A stretch of 45,918 bases of DNA from Paracoccaceae bacterium (lineage in GTDB: Bacteria > Pseudomonadota > Alphaproteobacteria > Rhodobacterales > Rhodobacteraceae): positions 1-45,918 of the forward strand of contig CABXKH010000010.1 of NCBI GenBank assembly GCA_902512685.1, read 5' to 3'. This document shows, piece after piece, positions 9,141 through 18,920 of this stretch (positions are counted from its first letter, which is position 1; every line of letters starts with the position of its first letter). A program made the translations under genes and the position numbers. The notes under the pieces are model-generated. The model had not been told where the DNA came from. It did not search any database and worked only from the letters and a program-made list of their open reading frames with translations.

Positions 9141-9914
9141 ATGAAGCTTGCTTTGATAGGTAAAGGCGCGATTGCGCACTATGTAAAAACTGCTGCCACC
9201 CAAAGTGGGCATGTAGTGGCGGCTATTTTGGTGCGGCCTGAAAGTGTTTATCAGAACCCCAGCCTTTATGTTGACGCGGTAATGCACCTTCCAGACGATA
9301 TTGATCTTGTCATAGAATGCGCAGGCCATCAGGCCCTATCAAGTTTTGGGCCCGATATCCTGAGCCGTGGTATTAATTTGATCACGGTATCTATCGGAGC
9401 CTTGGCTGACGAACAGGTGCTTCAAAATCTGGAAAATGCGGCTATCCTTGGCAAATCAAAGTTGCTGTTAGCCAGCGGTGCAATTGGATCTCTTGATTGT
9501 CTGAAAGCCGCGACCATTGGGAAGCTGCAATCAGTAAGTTATGTTGGGCGCAAACCCCCAAATGGATGGAAGGGTTCCGCTGCCGAGAGCATGCTTGACC
9601 TCAATTCGCTAATAGAACCCCAGACGCATTTCGAAGGCAGTGCGCGGCAAGCTGCCCTCGAATATCCTCAGAATGCAAATGTGGCTGCAGCGGTGGCTTT
9701 GGCTGGACTAGGGATGGATCACACAAAGGTGTGCTTGATCGCAGACCCCACGATTGAGCAAAACATTCATCAGATCAAAGCCTCGGGGGATTTTGGACAA
9801 TTTATGTTTCAGATCCAAGGAAACTCTTTGCCAGACAATCCCCGCTCTTCTGCATTGGCGGCCATGAGCGTGGTTGCCAAGCTTGATCAGCTCAACGCAA
9901 CAATTGAGATTTAG
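9141..9914 (+). CDS. Aspartate dehydrogenase-like protein (NadX family)
   Basis: NAD(P)-binding oxidoreductase of 257 residues. The N-terminal GKGAIA is a Rossmann loop, and the C-terminal domain carries NANVAAAVALAGLGMD, the conserved segment of L-aspartate dehydrogenases. The family converts aspartate to iminoaspartate or oxaloacetate. The ATG at 9141 has AAGGAAAA just before it; a frame open from 9036 is not needed. It diverges from the aldolase gene and abuts the LysR gene by two bases. Iminoaspartate and the dioxygenase product are both precursors of quinolinate. The alternative is a catabolic amino-acid dehydrogenase acting on an intermediate of the neighbouring pathway. Confidence 0.8.
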   Translation: MKLALIGKGAIAHYVKTAATQSGHVVAAILVRPESVYQNPSLYVDAVMHLPDDIDLVIECAGHQALSSFGPDILSRGINLITVSIGALADEQVLQNLENAAILGKSKLLLASGAIGSLDCLKAATIGKLQSVSYVGRKPPNGWKGSAAESMLDLNSLIEPQTHFEGSARQAALEYPQNANVAAAVALAGLGMDHTKVCLIADPTIEQNIHQIKASGDFGQFMFQIQGNSLPDNPRSSALAAMSVVAKLDQLNATIEI

Positions 9915-9916
9915 CC

Positions 9917-10861
9917 ATGATTGGCCGCCATTCTCGCATCGTTGATCGCGCTCTAACCAGACTAAAGCTGCGCCAACTGCGGCTTCTACTAACGGTGGGA
10001 ACACACGGCAATATTCAAAATGCGGCGCGTGAGTTGGGAATTTCACAACCCGCCGCCACTAAAATGATCCAGGACCTAGAGCTAGATTTCGAGATTAAGC
10101 TTTTCACGCGCACCAATCGGGGCGTTGTGCCCACAGTCTTTGGCGAGACCTTGATCCGACATGGCAAGCTAATCTTTGCACAGGTCTCCAACGCTGCGCA
10201 GGAACTGGATGACTTGAGCGAAGGAAATTCAGGCCGCGTTGTGGCCGGCACGCTTCTGGCGGCATCCACCAACCTATTGCCGACCGCTATAGACATCCTG
10301 CTATCCGAGCGGCCCAATGTTGCGATTAAAGTCAACGAAGGCACCAACGAAGTATTGATGCCCGGTCTTTTGTCGGGCGAGATTGATTTGGTTGTTGGCC
10401 GTCTTCCCTCCCATCGTCACCGCGATCAGATTAAGCAAGAAAAACTATTTGAAGATCGCATTCTGGCCGTGGTCGGCAAGCAACACCCTTTAGCAGATAA
10501 AACGGACGTATCGTTTTCAAATACAAAGCCGTTTGGTTGGATCTTACCTCCGTTAGAAACCACGCTGCGAAGGCAGGTCGATCAGTTTTTTGTAAGGCAA
10601 CAACAATATGTTCCGCCGTTGATGATTGAATCCGTATCCTACCTGACCAATCGAACGCTTCTGCAATCGCGCGATTTGATCGGGTTGATGCCCGCCGAGG
10701 TGGTCACTCAGGACATTGCCAAGGGTCATTTAGTGCGGCTAAACTGGAGCGTTCCTTTTGGACATGGGCCAATCGGCGTATCATTCCGGGCAAATGATGA
10801 TTTATCTCCTGCAGGAAGAGCCTTTAAAGCCGCGTTGCACAGGGCGGCAGAGGCGCGCTAG
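9917..10861 (+). CDS. LysR-family transcriptional regulator
   Basis: DNA-binding regulator of 314 residues. The winged helix-turn-helix occupies about residues 17-80 (LKLRQLRLLLTVGTHGN, then ISQPAATKMIQDLE), with a periplasmic-binding-like effector domain from about residue 100. The helix 2-3 sequence is of the PcaQ/GbpR type, a group that often regulates aromatic or sugar catabolism. It starts two bases after the dehydrogenase stop and is probably cotranscribed with it. By position it likely controls the divergent operon from the 8965-9140 intergenic region, and perhaps the aldehyde dehydrogenase gene downstream. Confidence 0.93.
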   Translation: MIGRHSRIVDRALTRLKLRQLRLLLTVGTHGNIQNAARELGISQPAATKMIQDLELDFEIKLFTRTNRGVVPTVFGETLIRHGKLIFAQVSNAAQELDDLSEGNSGRVVAGTLLAASTNLLPTAIDILLSERPNVAIKVNEGTNEVLMPGLLSGEIDLVVGRLPSHRHRDQIKQEKLFEDRILAVVGKQHPLADKTDVSFSNTKPFGWILPPLETTLRRQVDQFFVRQQQYVPPLMIESVSYLTNRTLLQSRDLIGLMPAEVVTQDIAKGHLVRLNWSVPFGHGPIGVSFRANDDLSPAGRAFKAALHRAAEAR

Positions 10862-10963
10862 GTATCAGGTATTCACCAATTTGATATCAGTATTCCGCCA
10901 ATTCACTTGATGTGATGGCAAACTATGCTTGATCAGAAGCAGATACTTGGAAGGAAATAACGT

Positions 10964-12394
10964 ATGTATCCAGACCTAAAGCTGTTTATTGCAGGTGAGT
11001 GGCGCAAAACCGATGTCACCATACCGGTTATCAATCCAGCGACCGAGGCGGAGCTAGGTCGCCTGCCTTGTGCCTCTATAAAAGATCTAGATGATGCGCT
11101 GGAGGCGGCAGTTATTGGTTTTCAGATTTGGCGCAAAACATCACCGCGTGCACGCGCGGACATAATAATGCATGCAGCAAAATTGCTGCGTGAACGACAA
11201 GAGAAAATTGCACACTCCATTACTTTAGAACATGGCAAACCACTCAGTCAGGCCCGCTTAGAGGTCATTCGGGGCGCCGAATTTTTTGAATGGGATGCGG
11301 GTGAGGCCATGCGCACCTATGGCCGGATTATCCCTGCCGCACCGGGTCATAAGTTTTCCGTCCATCATCAACCCGCTGGCGTTGTCGCTGCATTTTCGCC
11401 TTGGAATTTCCCTATGAGCCAACCGGCACGCAAAATTGCGGGTGCACTGGCTTCAGGTTGTGCAATTATTTTAAAAGCAGCAGAGGAAACCCCAGCGGGC
11501 GCAGTGCATATCGCAAAAGCATTTGAAGATGCTGGCCTGCCGGCAGGGGTTTTGAATCTCGTATTTGGCCAACCATCGGAAATATCCGAACACCTAATCC
11601 CCAAGGACCCAGTGCAGTTAGTGGCCTTTACAGGATCTACAGCAGTCGGACGGCACCTGACCACGCTTGCCTCGCATCATATGACGCGCGTTCTATTGGA
11701 ACTTGGCGGCCATGCCCCTGTGATTATCTGTGAAGATACAGACATCAAAACCGCTGCAGTTTCTAGTGCTGTACGCAAAATGCGCAATACCGGACAGGTT
11801 TGTACCTCGCCCACTCGGTTTTTTGCCCATGAACACATTTTTGAGGAATACGCAGCCGGATTTGTCCAACGTGCGGCCTCTACACTCGTTGGCAATGGGA
11901 TGGAACCAGGCATTGAAATGGGCCCCACAGCCAATGACCGCCGTATACCAGCCCTAATCGAATTGGTAGAAGACGCAAAAGCCAAGGGCGCAACGGTTGC
12001 CACGGGCGGTGGCCGTCACGGAGACCGAGGGTTTTTCTTTCAACCCACCGTTTTGTTAAACGTGCCCAAAGACGCGCGGATTATGCAAGAAGAGCCTTTT
12101 GGGCCCGTTGCCGTGATCAATCCTGTTGCGTCCTTAGATGATGCTATCGAGCAAGCTAATTCCGTACCCTTCGGCCTTGCCGGTTACGGCTTTACCAACC
12201 GAGCAGACTATATTGATCGCCTTGTGGATGAGCTTGAAGTTGGGAACCTGTCAATCAACACTCTTGAGGCATCTATGCCTGAAACTCCCTTTGGAGGGGT
12301 CAAATCTAGTGGACAAGGCCGCGAGGGCGGAACCGAAGGGTTGGAAAATTACATGACAATTAAAAACGTCTGGCACTCCGCAAATATAACTTGA
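10964..12394 (+). CDS. NAD(P)-dependent aldehyde dehydrogenase (succinate-semialdehyde type)
   Basis: Soluble aldehyde dehydrogenase of 476 residues, normal length. The catalytic Cys280 lies in GQVCTSPTR, the general base Glu246 in LLELGGHAP, and the cofactor loop reads FTGSTAVGR. It is closest by eye to the GabD/succinate-semialdehyde dehydrogenase branch. A GGAAGGAAAT site precedes the ATG. It follows the LysR gene after about 100 bp. In this locus it could oxidise a semialdehyde released from the ring-opened product, for example an aminomuconate-type semialdehyde. That substrate is inference; the fold and chemistry are clear. Confidence 0.9.
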   Translation: MYPDLKLFIAGEWRKTDVTIPVINPATEAELGRLPCASIKDLDDALEAAVIGFQIWRKTSPRARADIIMHAAKLLRERQEKIAHSITLEHGKPLSQARLEVIRGAEFFEWDAGEAMRTYGRIIPAAPGHKFSVHHQPAGVVAAFSPWNFPMSQPARKIAGALASGCAIILKAAEETPAGAVHIAKAFEDAGLPAGVLNLVFGQPSEISEHLIPKDPVQLVAFTGSTAVGRHLTTLASHHMTRVLLELGGHAPVIICEDTDIKTAAVSSAVRKMRNTGQVCTSPTRFFAHEHIFEEYAAGFVQRAASTLVGNGMEPGIEMGPTANDRRIPALIELVEDAKAKGATVATGGGRHGDRGFFFQPTVLLNVPKDARIMQEEPFGPVAVINPVASLDDAIEQANSVPFGLAGYGFTNRADYIDRLVDELEVGNLSINTLEASMPETPFGGVKSSGQGREGGTEGLENYMTIKNVWHSANIT

Positions 12395-12747
12395 ACGGTT
12401 CTATAGCAAAACTACGCTATTATCGACAGAAGGAGCTTCGCAAGGACCGACTGATGTTTATTTTAAAGGCTTCAATATATCGACTTAAGGCTATTAAGTT
12501 TGCTCAAAAAACTAGCCTAATTTTATAAACTGGAATAGCATATTTTATGCAACTTTTATCTTGCGACGCCAAATTTGGTTTCCTGAACTGTGGCGTCGGT
12601 TGAAGTTTCTAGCATCGCCCAGCGATAGCTGGCCAATACTTCATATTTCTCTTCGGCGATATGCCGCAGAATAAAGCGGTTCAGAAATATTGGTAGGTAA
12701 ATACGCCAACTCAATTAAGCGTGCTAATACTTAAGTGCACATGGGGG
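12395..12747. other. Intergenic stretch holding a 53-codon open frame (12556-12714, minus)
   Basis: Between the aldehyde dehydrogenase and the next gene there is no complete gene. On the minus strand a frame from TTG at 12714 to TAA at 12556 reads like protein, with segments YEVLASYRWAMLET and VQETKFGVAR. It lacks a ribosome-binding site and an ATG. It could be the 3' end of a lost gene or a very small gene. I see no hairpin with a T-run after the aldehyde dehydrogenase. Confidence 0.25.
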
Positions 12748-13071
12748 TTAGTCTAATACTGCCACCTCTTCGTAACATGTATCTGTCGGCTTATCCTTCG
12801 AAAGATAGTATTGCATTTCAACTGGTAAAGTAATGAAAAATTGAGCAGCTCCAGTTTTTTCAAGGAGTTCTAGTATGTCATCGTCACTTTCGGCCACCCA
12901 ATGACAAAACCAAAAATCTTCTTTGCCCAGCCAATGTTGAATGCATTCAGCTTTCTCACCATTACTATTCGCAAACCAATCAGATGATGAGATACCTTTA
13001 CACATCTCAAGATATTTTTCTTTTGCATCACCATCATGAAATGTGTGGGTACACATAAAATGTTTTTTCAT
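12748..13071 (-). CDS. Hypothetical protein, 107 residues
   Basis: I do not recognise a named family. The ATG is preceded by AGAAGGGAT, a strong ribosome-binding site, and codon use looks normal, so it is likely a real gene. The product is acidic, rich in Cys (4), Trp (4) and His, with no signal peptide or membrane helix. The pattern of strands and helices (FWFCHWVAES, then a helix, then AAQFFITLPVEMQYYL) would suit a small ferredoxin-like or dimeric alpha/beta-barrel fold. It stands alone between two clusters, with 353 non-coding bases on one side and about 350 on the other. Confidence 0.6.
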   Translation of the reverse strand: MKKHFMCTHTFHDGDAKEKYLEMCKGISSSDWFANSNGEKAECIQHWLGKEDFWFCHWVAESDDDILELLEKTGAAQFFITLPVEMQYYLSKDKPTDTCYEEVAVLD

Positions 13072-13419
13072 ATCCCTTCTCCCTAACCCAGCGCTAGATT
13101 ATTGCTAACATCCTGATATCATTAGATACAGCATACATGAGGTTACCACAATAAAGCGTTTTTTGGTCAGTAATCGACTGGGCTCCAGCGCCATGGAGCT
13201 CTACACGGGCACTGTACCCAGCCATGATCCGAGAGTGGGGTCTGGTAGTAGCCGATCAGATATATCTACTCAAATACCCGATCTTGAATGCCGTTAACGC
13301 AGGCAACTTGAAACGGGGCTGAGAAATATTTTACGCATATGAACCGATGATTCGTTAAGAGACCTGCCCGAAAATGGGTCTAGAAATCCCCCAATTTTTA
13401 CTTTGAAAGCAAGGCGTGA

Positions 13420-13623
13420 TTACCCGCCGGACATTGCACAAATCATGCCCACTATTGAAGCCAAACCAATAAGTGAAATGACTGTATCGACCAGCGCCAA
13501 AAGAAGCGACAGCTCCAGCTTGGTATTTGGCAGATACTCTAGGTTTTGACGGATAAATGCCTTCGTTTTTAAACCTATATCAGTGGCGCGATAGGAAGTC
13601 TGATACGCGTTCCAATCCGGCAG
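13420..13623 (-). pseudogene. Membrane-protein-like open frame without a start codon
   Basis: On the minus strand a 67-codon frame opens after a TAA at 13624 and closes at TAA 13420. It reads like a small membrane protein: a basic segment (KTKAFIRQNLEYLPNTKLEL), then a hydrophobic helix with ALVDTVISLIGLASIVGMI. It has no ATG, GTG or TTG at its head and overlaps the 3' end of the aminotransferase gene in another frame. It may be the tail of a lost gene. Bases 13072-13419 show nothing I can name. Confidence 0.25.
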
Positions 13624-14698
13624 TTAAAATTTCAGGATTATTAGCATAGCCAATCCTGACATACCCCTCCATGCCCAGCGCGGATCCTGGTGTGAACATC
13701 ACACCTTGTTCCTGCAAGAGCGCGACACAAAAATCATATGATGTCATCTCTAAACCAAGCTTTACAAGAGCCGTTGTACCAGATTCAGGTTTTATCCACG
13801 ACAACTTGGGTTCCCTTGCGATCCAAGTTGCCAGATGTGCCAAGTTTCCCCGCGTGATGCGACGCGAGCGCTGAAGCAAACGATCACAATTTTCCAAAGC
13901 AAGAGTAGCAAAATGATCGTCGATCATACCGACGCTGATCGTATCGTAATCTCGGTGGATCATCACCTCCTCAATCAACTCATCGGGCGCTGCAATCCAA
14001 CCTAACCTGAGCCCAGCAAGGCTATAGGCCTTGGACATACCTGCCGTACTGATCCCTTTTTCATAAATATCCGCCATAGATGCCGTCATGTCCTGACCTT
14101 GTTGGTCAGTTCCGCGATAAACTTCATCGCACAGGACCCAAGCACCAGCATCGCGAGCGATGTTGGCAATTTCCTCTAACATTTCGCGTGGGATAAGTGC
14201 ACCTGTTGGATTATTCGGGTTTGTCAGGGCAATTAGCTTTGCCCCATTCGCCACCATTTTTTTCAAAGCATCAAGGTCTGGTAGCCAACCCATATCTTCC
14301 CGCAAATGCAAAAGATCAATCTCAGCGCCAATACTTTTAGGGATGGAATAATGTTGCTGATACGTTGGCACAATTGATATCACCCGATCTGAAGGTTCAA
14401 CCAGAGTTTTATGGACCAACATATTTGCGCCAATTGTACCATGGGTGACAAGAATATTTTCATCACTTTGCTTGCAATAAAGAGCTGCAATCGCATTTCG
14501 AAGACGGTCCGAACCTTTGATTTCGCCATAGGTCATTTTAAGCGGAAGAAGCGTCGATAAATCAGCCTCATTGCGGCCCGTGATGTCAAGCAGTTCATTT
14601 ATTGTTAAGCTCTCGACACAGGTTTCAGCCAAGTTAAACGCGCATTTGGTTTCCCATTCATTCATCCACATTTCGACGCCAAAAGTATCAATTTTCAT
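13580..14698 (-). CDS. Class I/II PLP-dependent aminotransferase
   Basis: Fold-type I aminotransferase, 372 residues from the ATG at 14698, which has AGGCAGGTG before it; a 20-residue extension to 14758 is less likely. PLP contacts are NPNNPTG (160-166), Asp191 in CDEVY, and the Schiff-base Lys223 in GMSKAYSLAG, with a C-terminal YVRIGYAN arginine. The N-terminus (FNLAETCVESLTINELL) differs from aspartate aminotransferases and recalls capreomycidine-synthase-like and related enzymes. It is the last gene of the leftward cluster. The amino acid it handles is unknown. Confidence 0.85.
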   Translation of the reverse strand: MKIDTFGVEMWMNEWETKCAFNLAETCVESLTINELLDITGRNEADLSTLLPLKMTYGEIKGSDRLRNAIAALYCKQSDENILVTHGTIGANMLVHKTLVEPSDRVISIVPTYQQHYSIPKSIGAEIDLLHLREDMGWLPDLDALKKMVANGAKLIALTNPNNPTGALIPREMLEEIANIARDAGAWVLCDEVYRGTDQQGQDMTASMADIYEKGISTAGMSKAYSLAGLRLGWIAAPDELIEEVMIHRDYDTISVGMIDDHFATLALENCDRLLQRSRRITRGNLAHLATWIAREPKLSWIKPESGTTALVKLGLEMTSYDFCVALLQEQGVMFTPGSALGMEGYVRIGYANNPEILTAGLERVSDFLSRH

Positions 14699-14821
14699 AT
14701 CACCTGCCTTTTTGGACTTAGAAAAGTTATGTAAATTACCGACAGGCAGAGGAACCAATTAGACCCATTGATCCCACCCCGATCGGTGCCGCATTCTTCT
14801 TGATACCTGAAAGATTCACAA

Positions 14822-16156
14822 TCACACGCGTTCATTGTTCGACATTTGCTCCAAAGCATTTCCTGCGGCCTCAACCGAAGCGTCAATATCGGCCTGAGTA
14901 TGTTCGGTACAGCTCAGATTATGAAGAATTTTATTACCGGAAAAGAAAATCCCCTGATCCCTCATTTTTTGCGAAAAATCAGCATACTTTGCTAAATTAA
15001 CCGTCTGGCAAAAATCGCGATAATTCGTAATTTCTTCGAGATCGGTAAAGACCGGGTGAAACATTGAACCAATATTTTGAACGCGCATATTCTGTCCTGT
15101 GTCGACCGCGGCTTGGTTTAATCGCTTGGTTATTTGATCACCAATTTCAGACATCTTTTTATATCCGGCGTAATTATCACGGCTCATTTCCTCGAGCATG
15201 GTTTTTGTCGCAAACAGGCCCAAACGCGGAGCATTGTGGCTTCCATAATGTAGTACTTTGCCATATTCGATGCTTTCCATAATATGATCAGGACCTGCGA
15301 TTGCAGCAATCGGAAAGCCTTGGCCCAGAGCTTTGCCATAAGTGACAATATCAGGCTTTAATCCGTATAATTCGGCCACACCCCCCGGTGCCACCCGAAA
15401 TCCAGTGACCGTTTCATCGAGGTAAAACAAGACTTCAAACTCCCTGCACAGAGCTTCTACTGCGTTTAGGTAGCCCGGCTTAGGTGGAATGACCCCCATA
15501 TTTGACATCACACCTTCCATAACAACACAGGCGATTTCATGTCCGTGAGAGCGCAGCACTCTTTCCAAAGCCTCTACATCGTTCCAGACACAGACCAAAG
15601 TATCCTCCCATGAACCCGGTGTTAATCCAGAGCTGTCAGGAATGCGCACGGGATCATTTGGATGGCCAAGCGAAGTGACATACTGCGGGTTAGAGCTTAC
15701 CAGCAGGCCATCATACCAACCGTGATAATGGCCCTCAAACTTGAGAATTTTGCGCTTACCAGTGATGCCGCGCGCCATTCTAACGCCGGTCATACAAGCT
15801 TCTGTGCCTGTATTTGCAAATCGCACTTTATCCACATGGGGCAGCATGCTGACCATCAATTCAGCAGTCTCTACTTCAACCTCCAGGGCTGTTGCGAAAT
15901 GGGTGCCCCCAGCAACTTCTCGCTGAATCACCTCGACAATTTTTGGATGGGCATGGCCCATTGGCAGACAGCCAAAGGACAGTTGCCAATCTATATATTC
16001 ATTGCCATCTACATCCCAGACTCGAGATCCCCGTCCCTCTCGAATATAGGGCGGAAAGGGTTTGTAGTTCATAGGCCCTCGCGACGCAGAGCTACAACCT
16101 TCTACCAAAACGTCCATTGCGCGTTCAAATAAAACCTCGGATTGTTTGTGCTGCAT
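14822..16156 (-). CDS. Class III aminotransferase, glutamate-1-semialdehyde aminomutase-like
   Basis: PLP enzyme of 444 residues in the class III family. The PLP lysine is Lys275 in TYGKALGQGFP, Asp247 lies in LDETVTGFR, and the glycine-rich NTGTEACMTGVRMAR anchors the phosphate. Its closest look-alike is glutamate-1-semialdehyde 2,1-aminomutase, but a catabolic-style cluster with a second aminotransferase makes a haem-pathway role unlikely. It may instead transaminate or shift the amino group of a beta- or gamma-amino acid. It is preceded by the orphan dehydrogenase gene at 23 bp, consistent with one transcript. Confidence 0.85.
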   Translation of the reverse strand: MQHKQSEVLFERAMDVLVEGCSSASRGPMNYKPFPPYIREGRGSRVWDVDGNEYIDWQLSFGCLPMGHAHPKIVEVIQREVAGGTHFATALEVEVETAELMVSMLPHVDKVRFANTGTEACMTGVRMARGITGKRKILKFEGHYHGWYDGLLVSSNPQYVTSLGHPNDPVRIPDSSGLTPGSWEDTLVCVWNDVEALERVLRSHGHEIACVVMEGVMSNMGVIPPKPGYLNAVEALCREFEVLFYLDETVTGFRVAPGGVAELYGLKPDIVTYGKALGQGFPIAAIAGPDHIMESIEYGKVLHYGSHNAPRLGLFATKTMLEEMSRDNYAGYKKMSEIGDQITKRLNQAAVDTGQNMRVQNIGSMFHPVFTDLEEITNYRDFCQTVNLAKYADFSQKMRDQGIFFSGNKILHNLSCTEHTQADIDASVEAAGNALEQMSNNERV

Positions 16157-16179
16157 GTCTTATCCTATCAAACTTGTGA

Positions 16180-17250
16180 TTATCTCAAAGCATTCAAAAG
16201 ATCGTTCGCCTGCTCTTGGGCTGTGTCTGTCGAAAGTGTCTCAATGTTTTTCCCAAGAAGCTTACGCAATGCTTGCTGTGTCTCAGCTGTAAAAACAATA
16301 GTCCCGTCTTGTGCCATCTCGTCAATACCATCCCACTTTAAAGATGCTTCATTCACCGCAATGGCCTGTTCTAAAGACCATTCATCCGGAAGATCAATTG
16401 TAATGCCCGACTTACCGGCACGTACGGGATATCCCCCAACAAGGGCGCCGATACCCGGTAAATGTATAGATCTTTCCGTTTCCCCCGTAAGAGCATGCAG
16501 CGCAACAAGACCCGATGACGCCGTGACCCGGTTAAAATGCAAATCATAAGGAAACGGAAAAGCCTCGCGCAGTACACCTTCGGCAATCTGCGTAACATCT
16601 TTGCCCGCCAAAGTCGCTTTGAGCAAATAAGGGGGTAATTTGTCTGGTTTTTGATCATTTAAAACAAAATACTCAAAGGCATGTTGTGCGACCAACTTCA
16701 CATCGACATCGTTTGGAGCACAATTTAGTGCGCGGCCAACCCCCATTTGAATTTTTGCAATTGGTTCTTGAACATTTCCAATGCCATAGTCCGGACCAAA
16801 TCCTGTCCGGTTCAGCATGGCGTTTATCACATCCGGAAACGAAGCCCCAATCCAGATAGAGTTAACACCGGATTGTGCGATGCGGTTTCTAAATTTCTGC
16901 ATAAGTGATAGATGAAGCGCTGTATAACCAGCAAATGGCATATTAATCCCATCCGGCGCTAATTTCCACCATGGCAATAGCGACGGAGCCGAAAAAATAA
17001 AATCTGGCTTTATCTCTCTTAGCCGCGTGGAAAAATCATTGCTGTGAACATCTAATTTTTCTGCAATTATGCGCGGGAAAAAACCTTCGATCCCAGCACC
17101 CAGCACCGCGTTGTTGGCCCTTTTTCGGGCCTTTTCAAGATCTCTGCTTGCAACCACAATGGTGTCGAATATATCAGTCCTTGCGACGGCCTCTAAAAGA
17201 TGGGTTGCAAGTTCGCCCATCGATATAAAGAGCAAAGTTGGTTTGTTCAT
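16180..17250 (-). CDS. NAD(P)-binding dehydrogenase-like protein, saccharopine-dehydrogenase-like
   Basis: A 356-residue protein beginning with a Rossmann-type strand (PTLLFISMGELATHLLEA) and an acidic-free second strand (TIVVASRDLEKARKR), as in saccharopine or opine dehydrogenase-like proteins. The glycine pattern is weak (MGELA in place of GxGxxG), so cofactor binding is uncertain. The C-terminal two thirds match no family I can name. Its neighbours are an amidase upstream and two PLP enzymes downstream. That suggests it reduces or oxidises an amino or imino acid intermediate, which is inference. Confidence 0.6.
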   Translation of the reverse strand: MNKPTLLFISMGELATHLLEAVARTDIFDTIVVASRDLEKARKRANNAVLGAGIEGFFPRIIAEKLDVHSNDFSTRLREIKPDFIFSAPSLLPWWKLAPDGINMPFAGYTALHLSLMQKFRNRIAQSGVNSIWIGASFPDVINAMLNRTGFGPDYGIGNVQEPIAKIQMGVGRALNCAPNDVDVKLVAQHAFEYFVLNDQKPDKLPPYLLKATLAGKDVTQIAEGVLREAFPFPYDLHFNRVTASSGLVALHALTGETERSIHLPGIGALVGGYPVRAGKSGITIDLPDEWSLEQAIAVNEASLKWDGIDEMAQDGTIVFTAETQQALRKLLGKNIETLSTDTAQEQANDLLNALR

Positions 17251-17386
17251 AATATGCCCCCTAACAAAATACGTGACTGCGTTTCAAAGATGTATACACA
17301 CCGTCTTGAGCACTGTATATTTATCAATCGAATGAAACAATTTGTCGAATTCATTTCCCCAAGTGACGCAGCAAATATACAGAGAT

Positions 17387-18763
17387 CTACCGCGTTACCG
17401 GCATCGGTTGAGCAATACATTCCGCGGCCGAAAGTAAAATATCCTCCCGAAAATGTGATGCAACCAGCTGAACGCCTACGGGACGGTCAAATTTTCGGTC
17501 AAGCGTCACTGTCAAACCGGGCAAACCCATAAAAGGTAATCCAATCTGTAATATTTGATCCTCGATTATTTGTTCAAATTCTTTTTCTGTTCTTAGGTCA
17601 CTTAGGTCATCAAAAGGCAGTGAACATGAAACCGGACACAATAGTAACGGATAATCACTCAAAAACTGCCGCCATTGGCGGGTTAAACTAGCCCGCTCCT
17701 GCAAAACCCTCATTATGCCATTATTATCCAATGGAGACGCAAGCTTTAGCAGGCGGCTATAAACCAAAGTTGCATCAGGATCAGCTTCTTGCTCTACTAA
17801 ACTTGCTGTAGCTTGTTCCATCTCCGCCATCCAAAGTTTCAGCTGGTTTTCCATGGCGCTGCGTAATGGTGGCAGTGAAACCTCTTCGACTTGCCACCCA
17901 AATTCTTCCAACCGCCCTGCCGCTTCGCGCAATGCTATTTTAATGCGCGGATCTACTTTTAAATTTTCTGGCGCATCACAGAACGCTATTTTTTTTGAAT
18001 AAGGCTTACCCTTATAGGGCATAGCAACAGACCATGGATCACGATGGTCGTGCACCGAAAGGGCTTCAAGCGCCAACTTTAAATCACCAACTGTGCGCGC
18101 CATGGGCCCTGAAACGGCCATTAACTGCCCGCCAATAAAGCGATCTGGTCCAGAAAAATTATGCGCAGAAACCCGCCCAAGAGATGGGCGTAGCCCATGG
18201 ATACCACATGCATATGCAGGGTAACGGATGGATCCGGCAATGTCTGTTCCATGCGCAATAGCGCCGATCCCGGCAGCAACAGCGGCGGCTCCGCCTCCCG
18301 ATGAACCACCAGGCGTGATTGCCGAATTTAAAGGGTTTTTGGTGTGGCCATGCAAAGAATTTCGAGTAAACCAGCGTAAAGAAAACGCAGGCGTATTGGT
18401 GCGTCCAATAATCACGGCATCAGCCCTGTGAAAATTTGTCACCACTGGATTATCTTCTTGAGCAATAAGTTCTTTTTGAATGCGTAGCCCATTTGTGGTC
18501 GCATAGCCCTTTTGATCAATATTCACCTTAACAGTGACTGGAACGCCTGCCAGTATACCCAGTGGTTCGCCTTTGCCACGCTTTGCATCCACTATGTCTG
18601 CGGCTGCCAATGCATCTTTTTCGCAAATATCAACCACCGCATTTATCTGAGGATTTACTTCAGCTAGCCTGTCTAGATGACTTTGAGCGACTTCTCGCGC
18701 TGAAATATCACCTGACTTAACCAAACTTGAAATAGATTCTGCCGATAAATGCCAAAGGTCCAC
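17387..18763 (-). CDS. Amidase (amidase-signature family)
   Basis: Ser-cisSer-Lys hydrolase of 458 residues. The triad is complete: Lys79 in VTVKVNIDQ, cis-Ser155 in GGSSGGG, and the nucleophile Ser178 in TDIAGSIR. Members hydrolyse carboxamides and amide-linked conjugates; GatA itself is excluded because gatB and gatC are absent here. It is the first enzyme gene of the leftward cluster, after an EamA-type transporter gene. It probably frees an amino acid or amine that the two PLP enzymes then process. Confidence 0.88.
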   Translation of the reverse strand: MDLWHLSAESISSLVKSGDISAREVAQSHLDRLAEVNPQINAVVDICEKDALAAADIVDAKRGKGEPLGILAGVPVTVKVNIDQKGYATTNGLRIQKELIAQEDNPVVTNFHRADAVIIGRTNTPAFSLRWFTRNSLHGHTKNPLNSAITPGGSSGGGAAAVAAGIGAIAHGTDIAGSIRYPAYACGIHGLRPSLGRVSAHNFSGPDRFIGGQLMAVSGPMARTVGDLKLALEALSVHDHRDPWSVAMPYKGKPYSKKIAFCDAPENLKVDPRIKIALREAAGRLEEFGWQVEEVSLPPLRSAMENQLKLWMAEMEQATASLVEQEADPDATLVYSRLLKLASPLDNNGIMRVLQERASLTRQWRQFLSDYPLLLCPVSCSLPFDDLSDLRTEKEFEQIIEDQILQIGLPFMGLPGLTVTLDRKFDRPVGVQLVASHFREDILLSAAECIAQPMPVTR

Positions 18764-18920
18764 AAAACTCTCCCAAAGTTGTATTTTTCAAACATTATCT
18801 TTTCGATATTAATGGTGAAAAATAAACTTACCACAACTTTAAAAGCGTTTGACTAAAGCAGGCATCTAAGTGAGTGAATTAGGAATTAAGCAAGGTAGTA
18901 TTTCTGGTGCATCTAAGCTA

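Noticed and set aside
14822..16156. Haem-pathway hemL
   Set aside because: The fold fits, but it is encoded with an amidase, a second aminotransferase and an exporter, and no tetrapyrrole gene is nearby.
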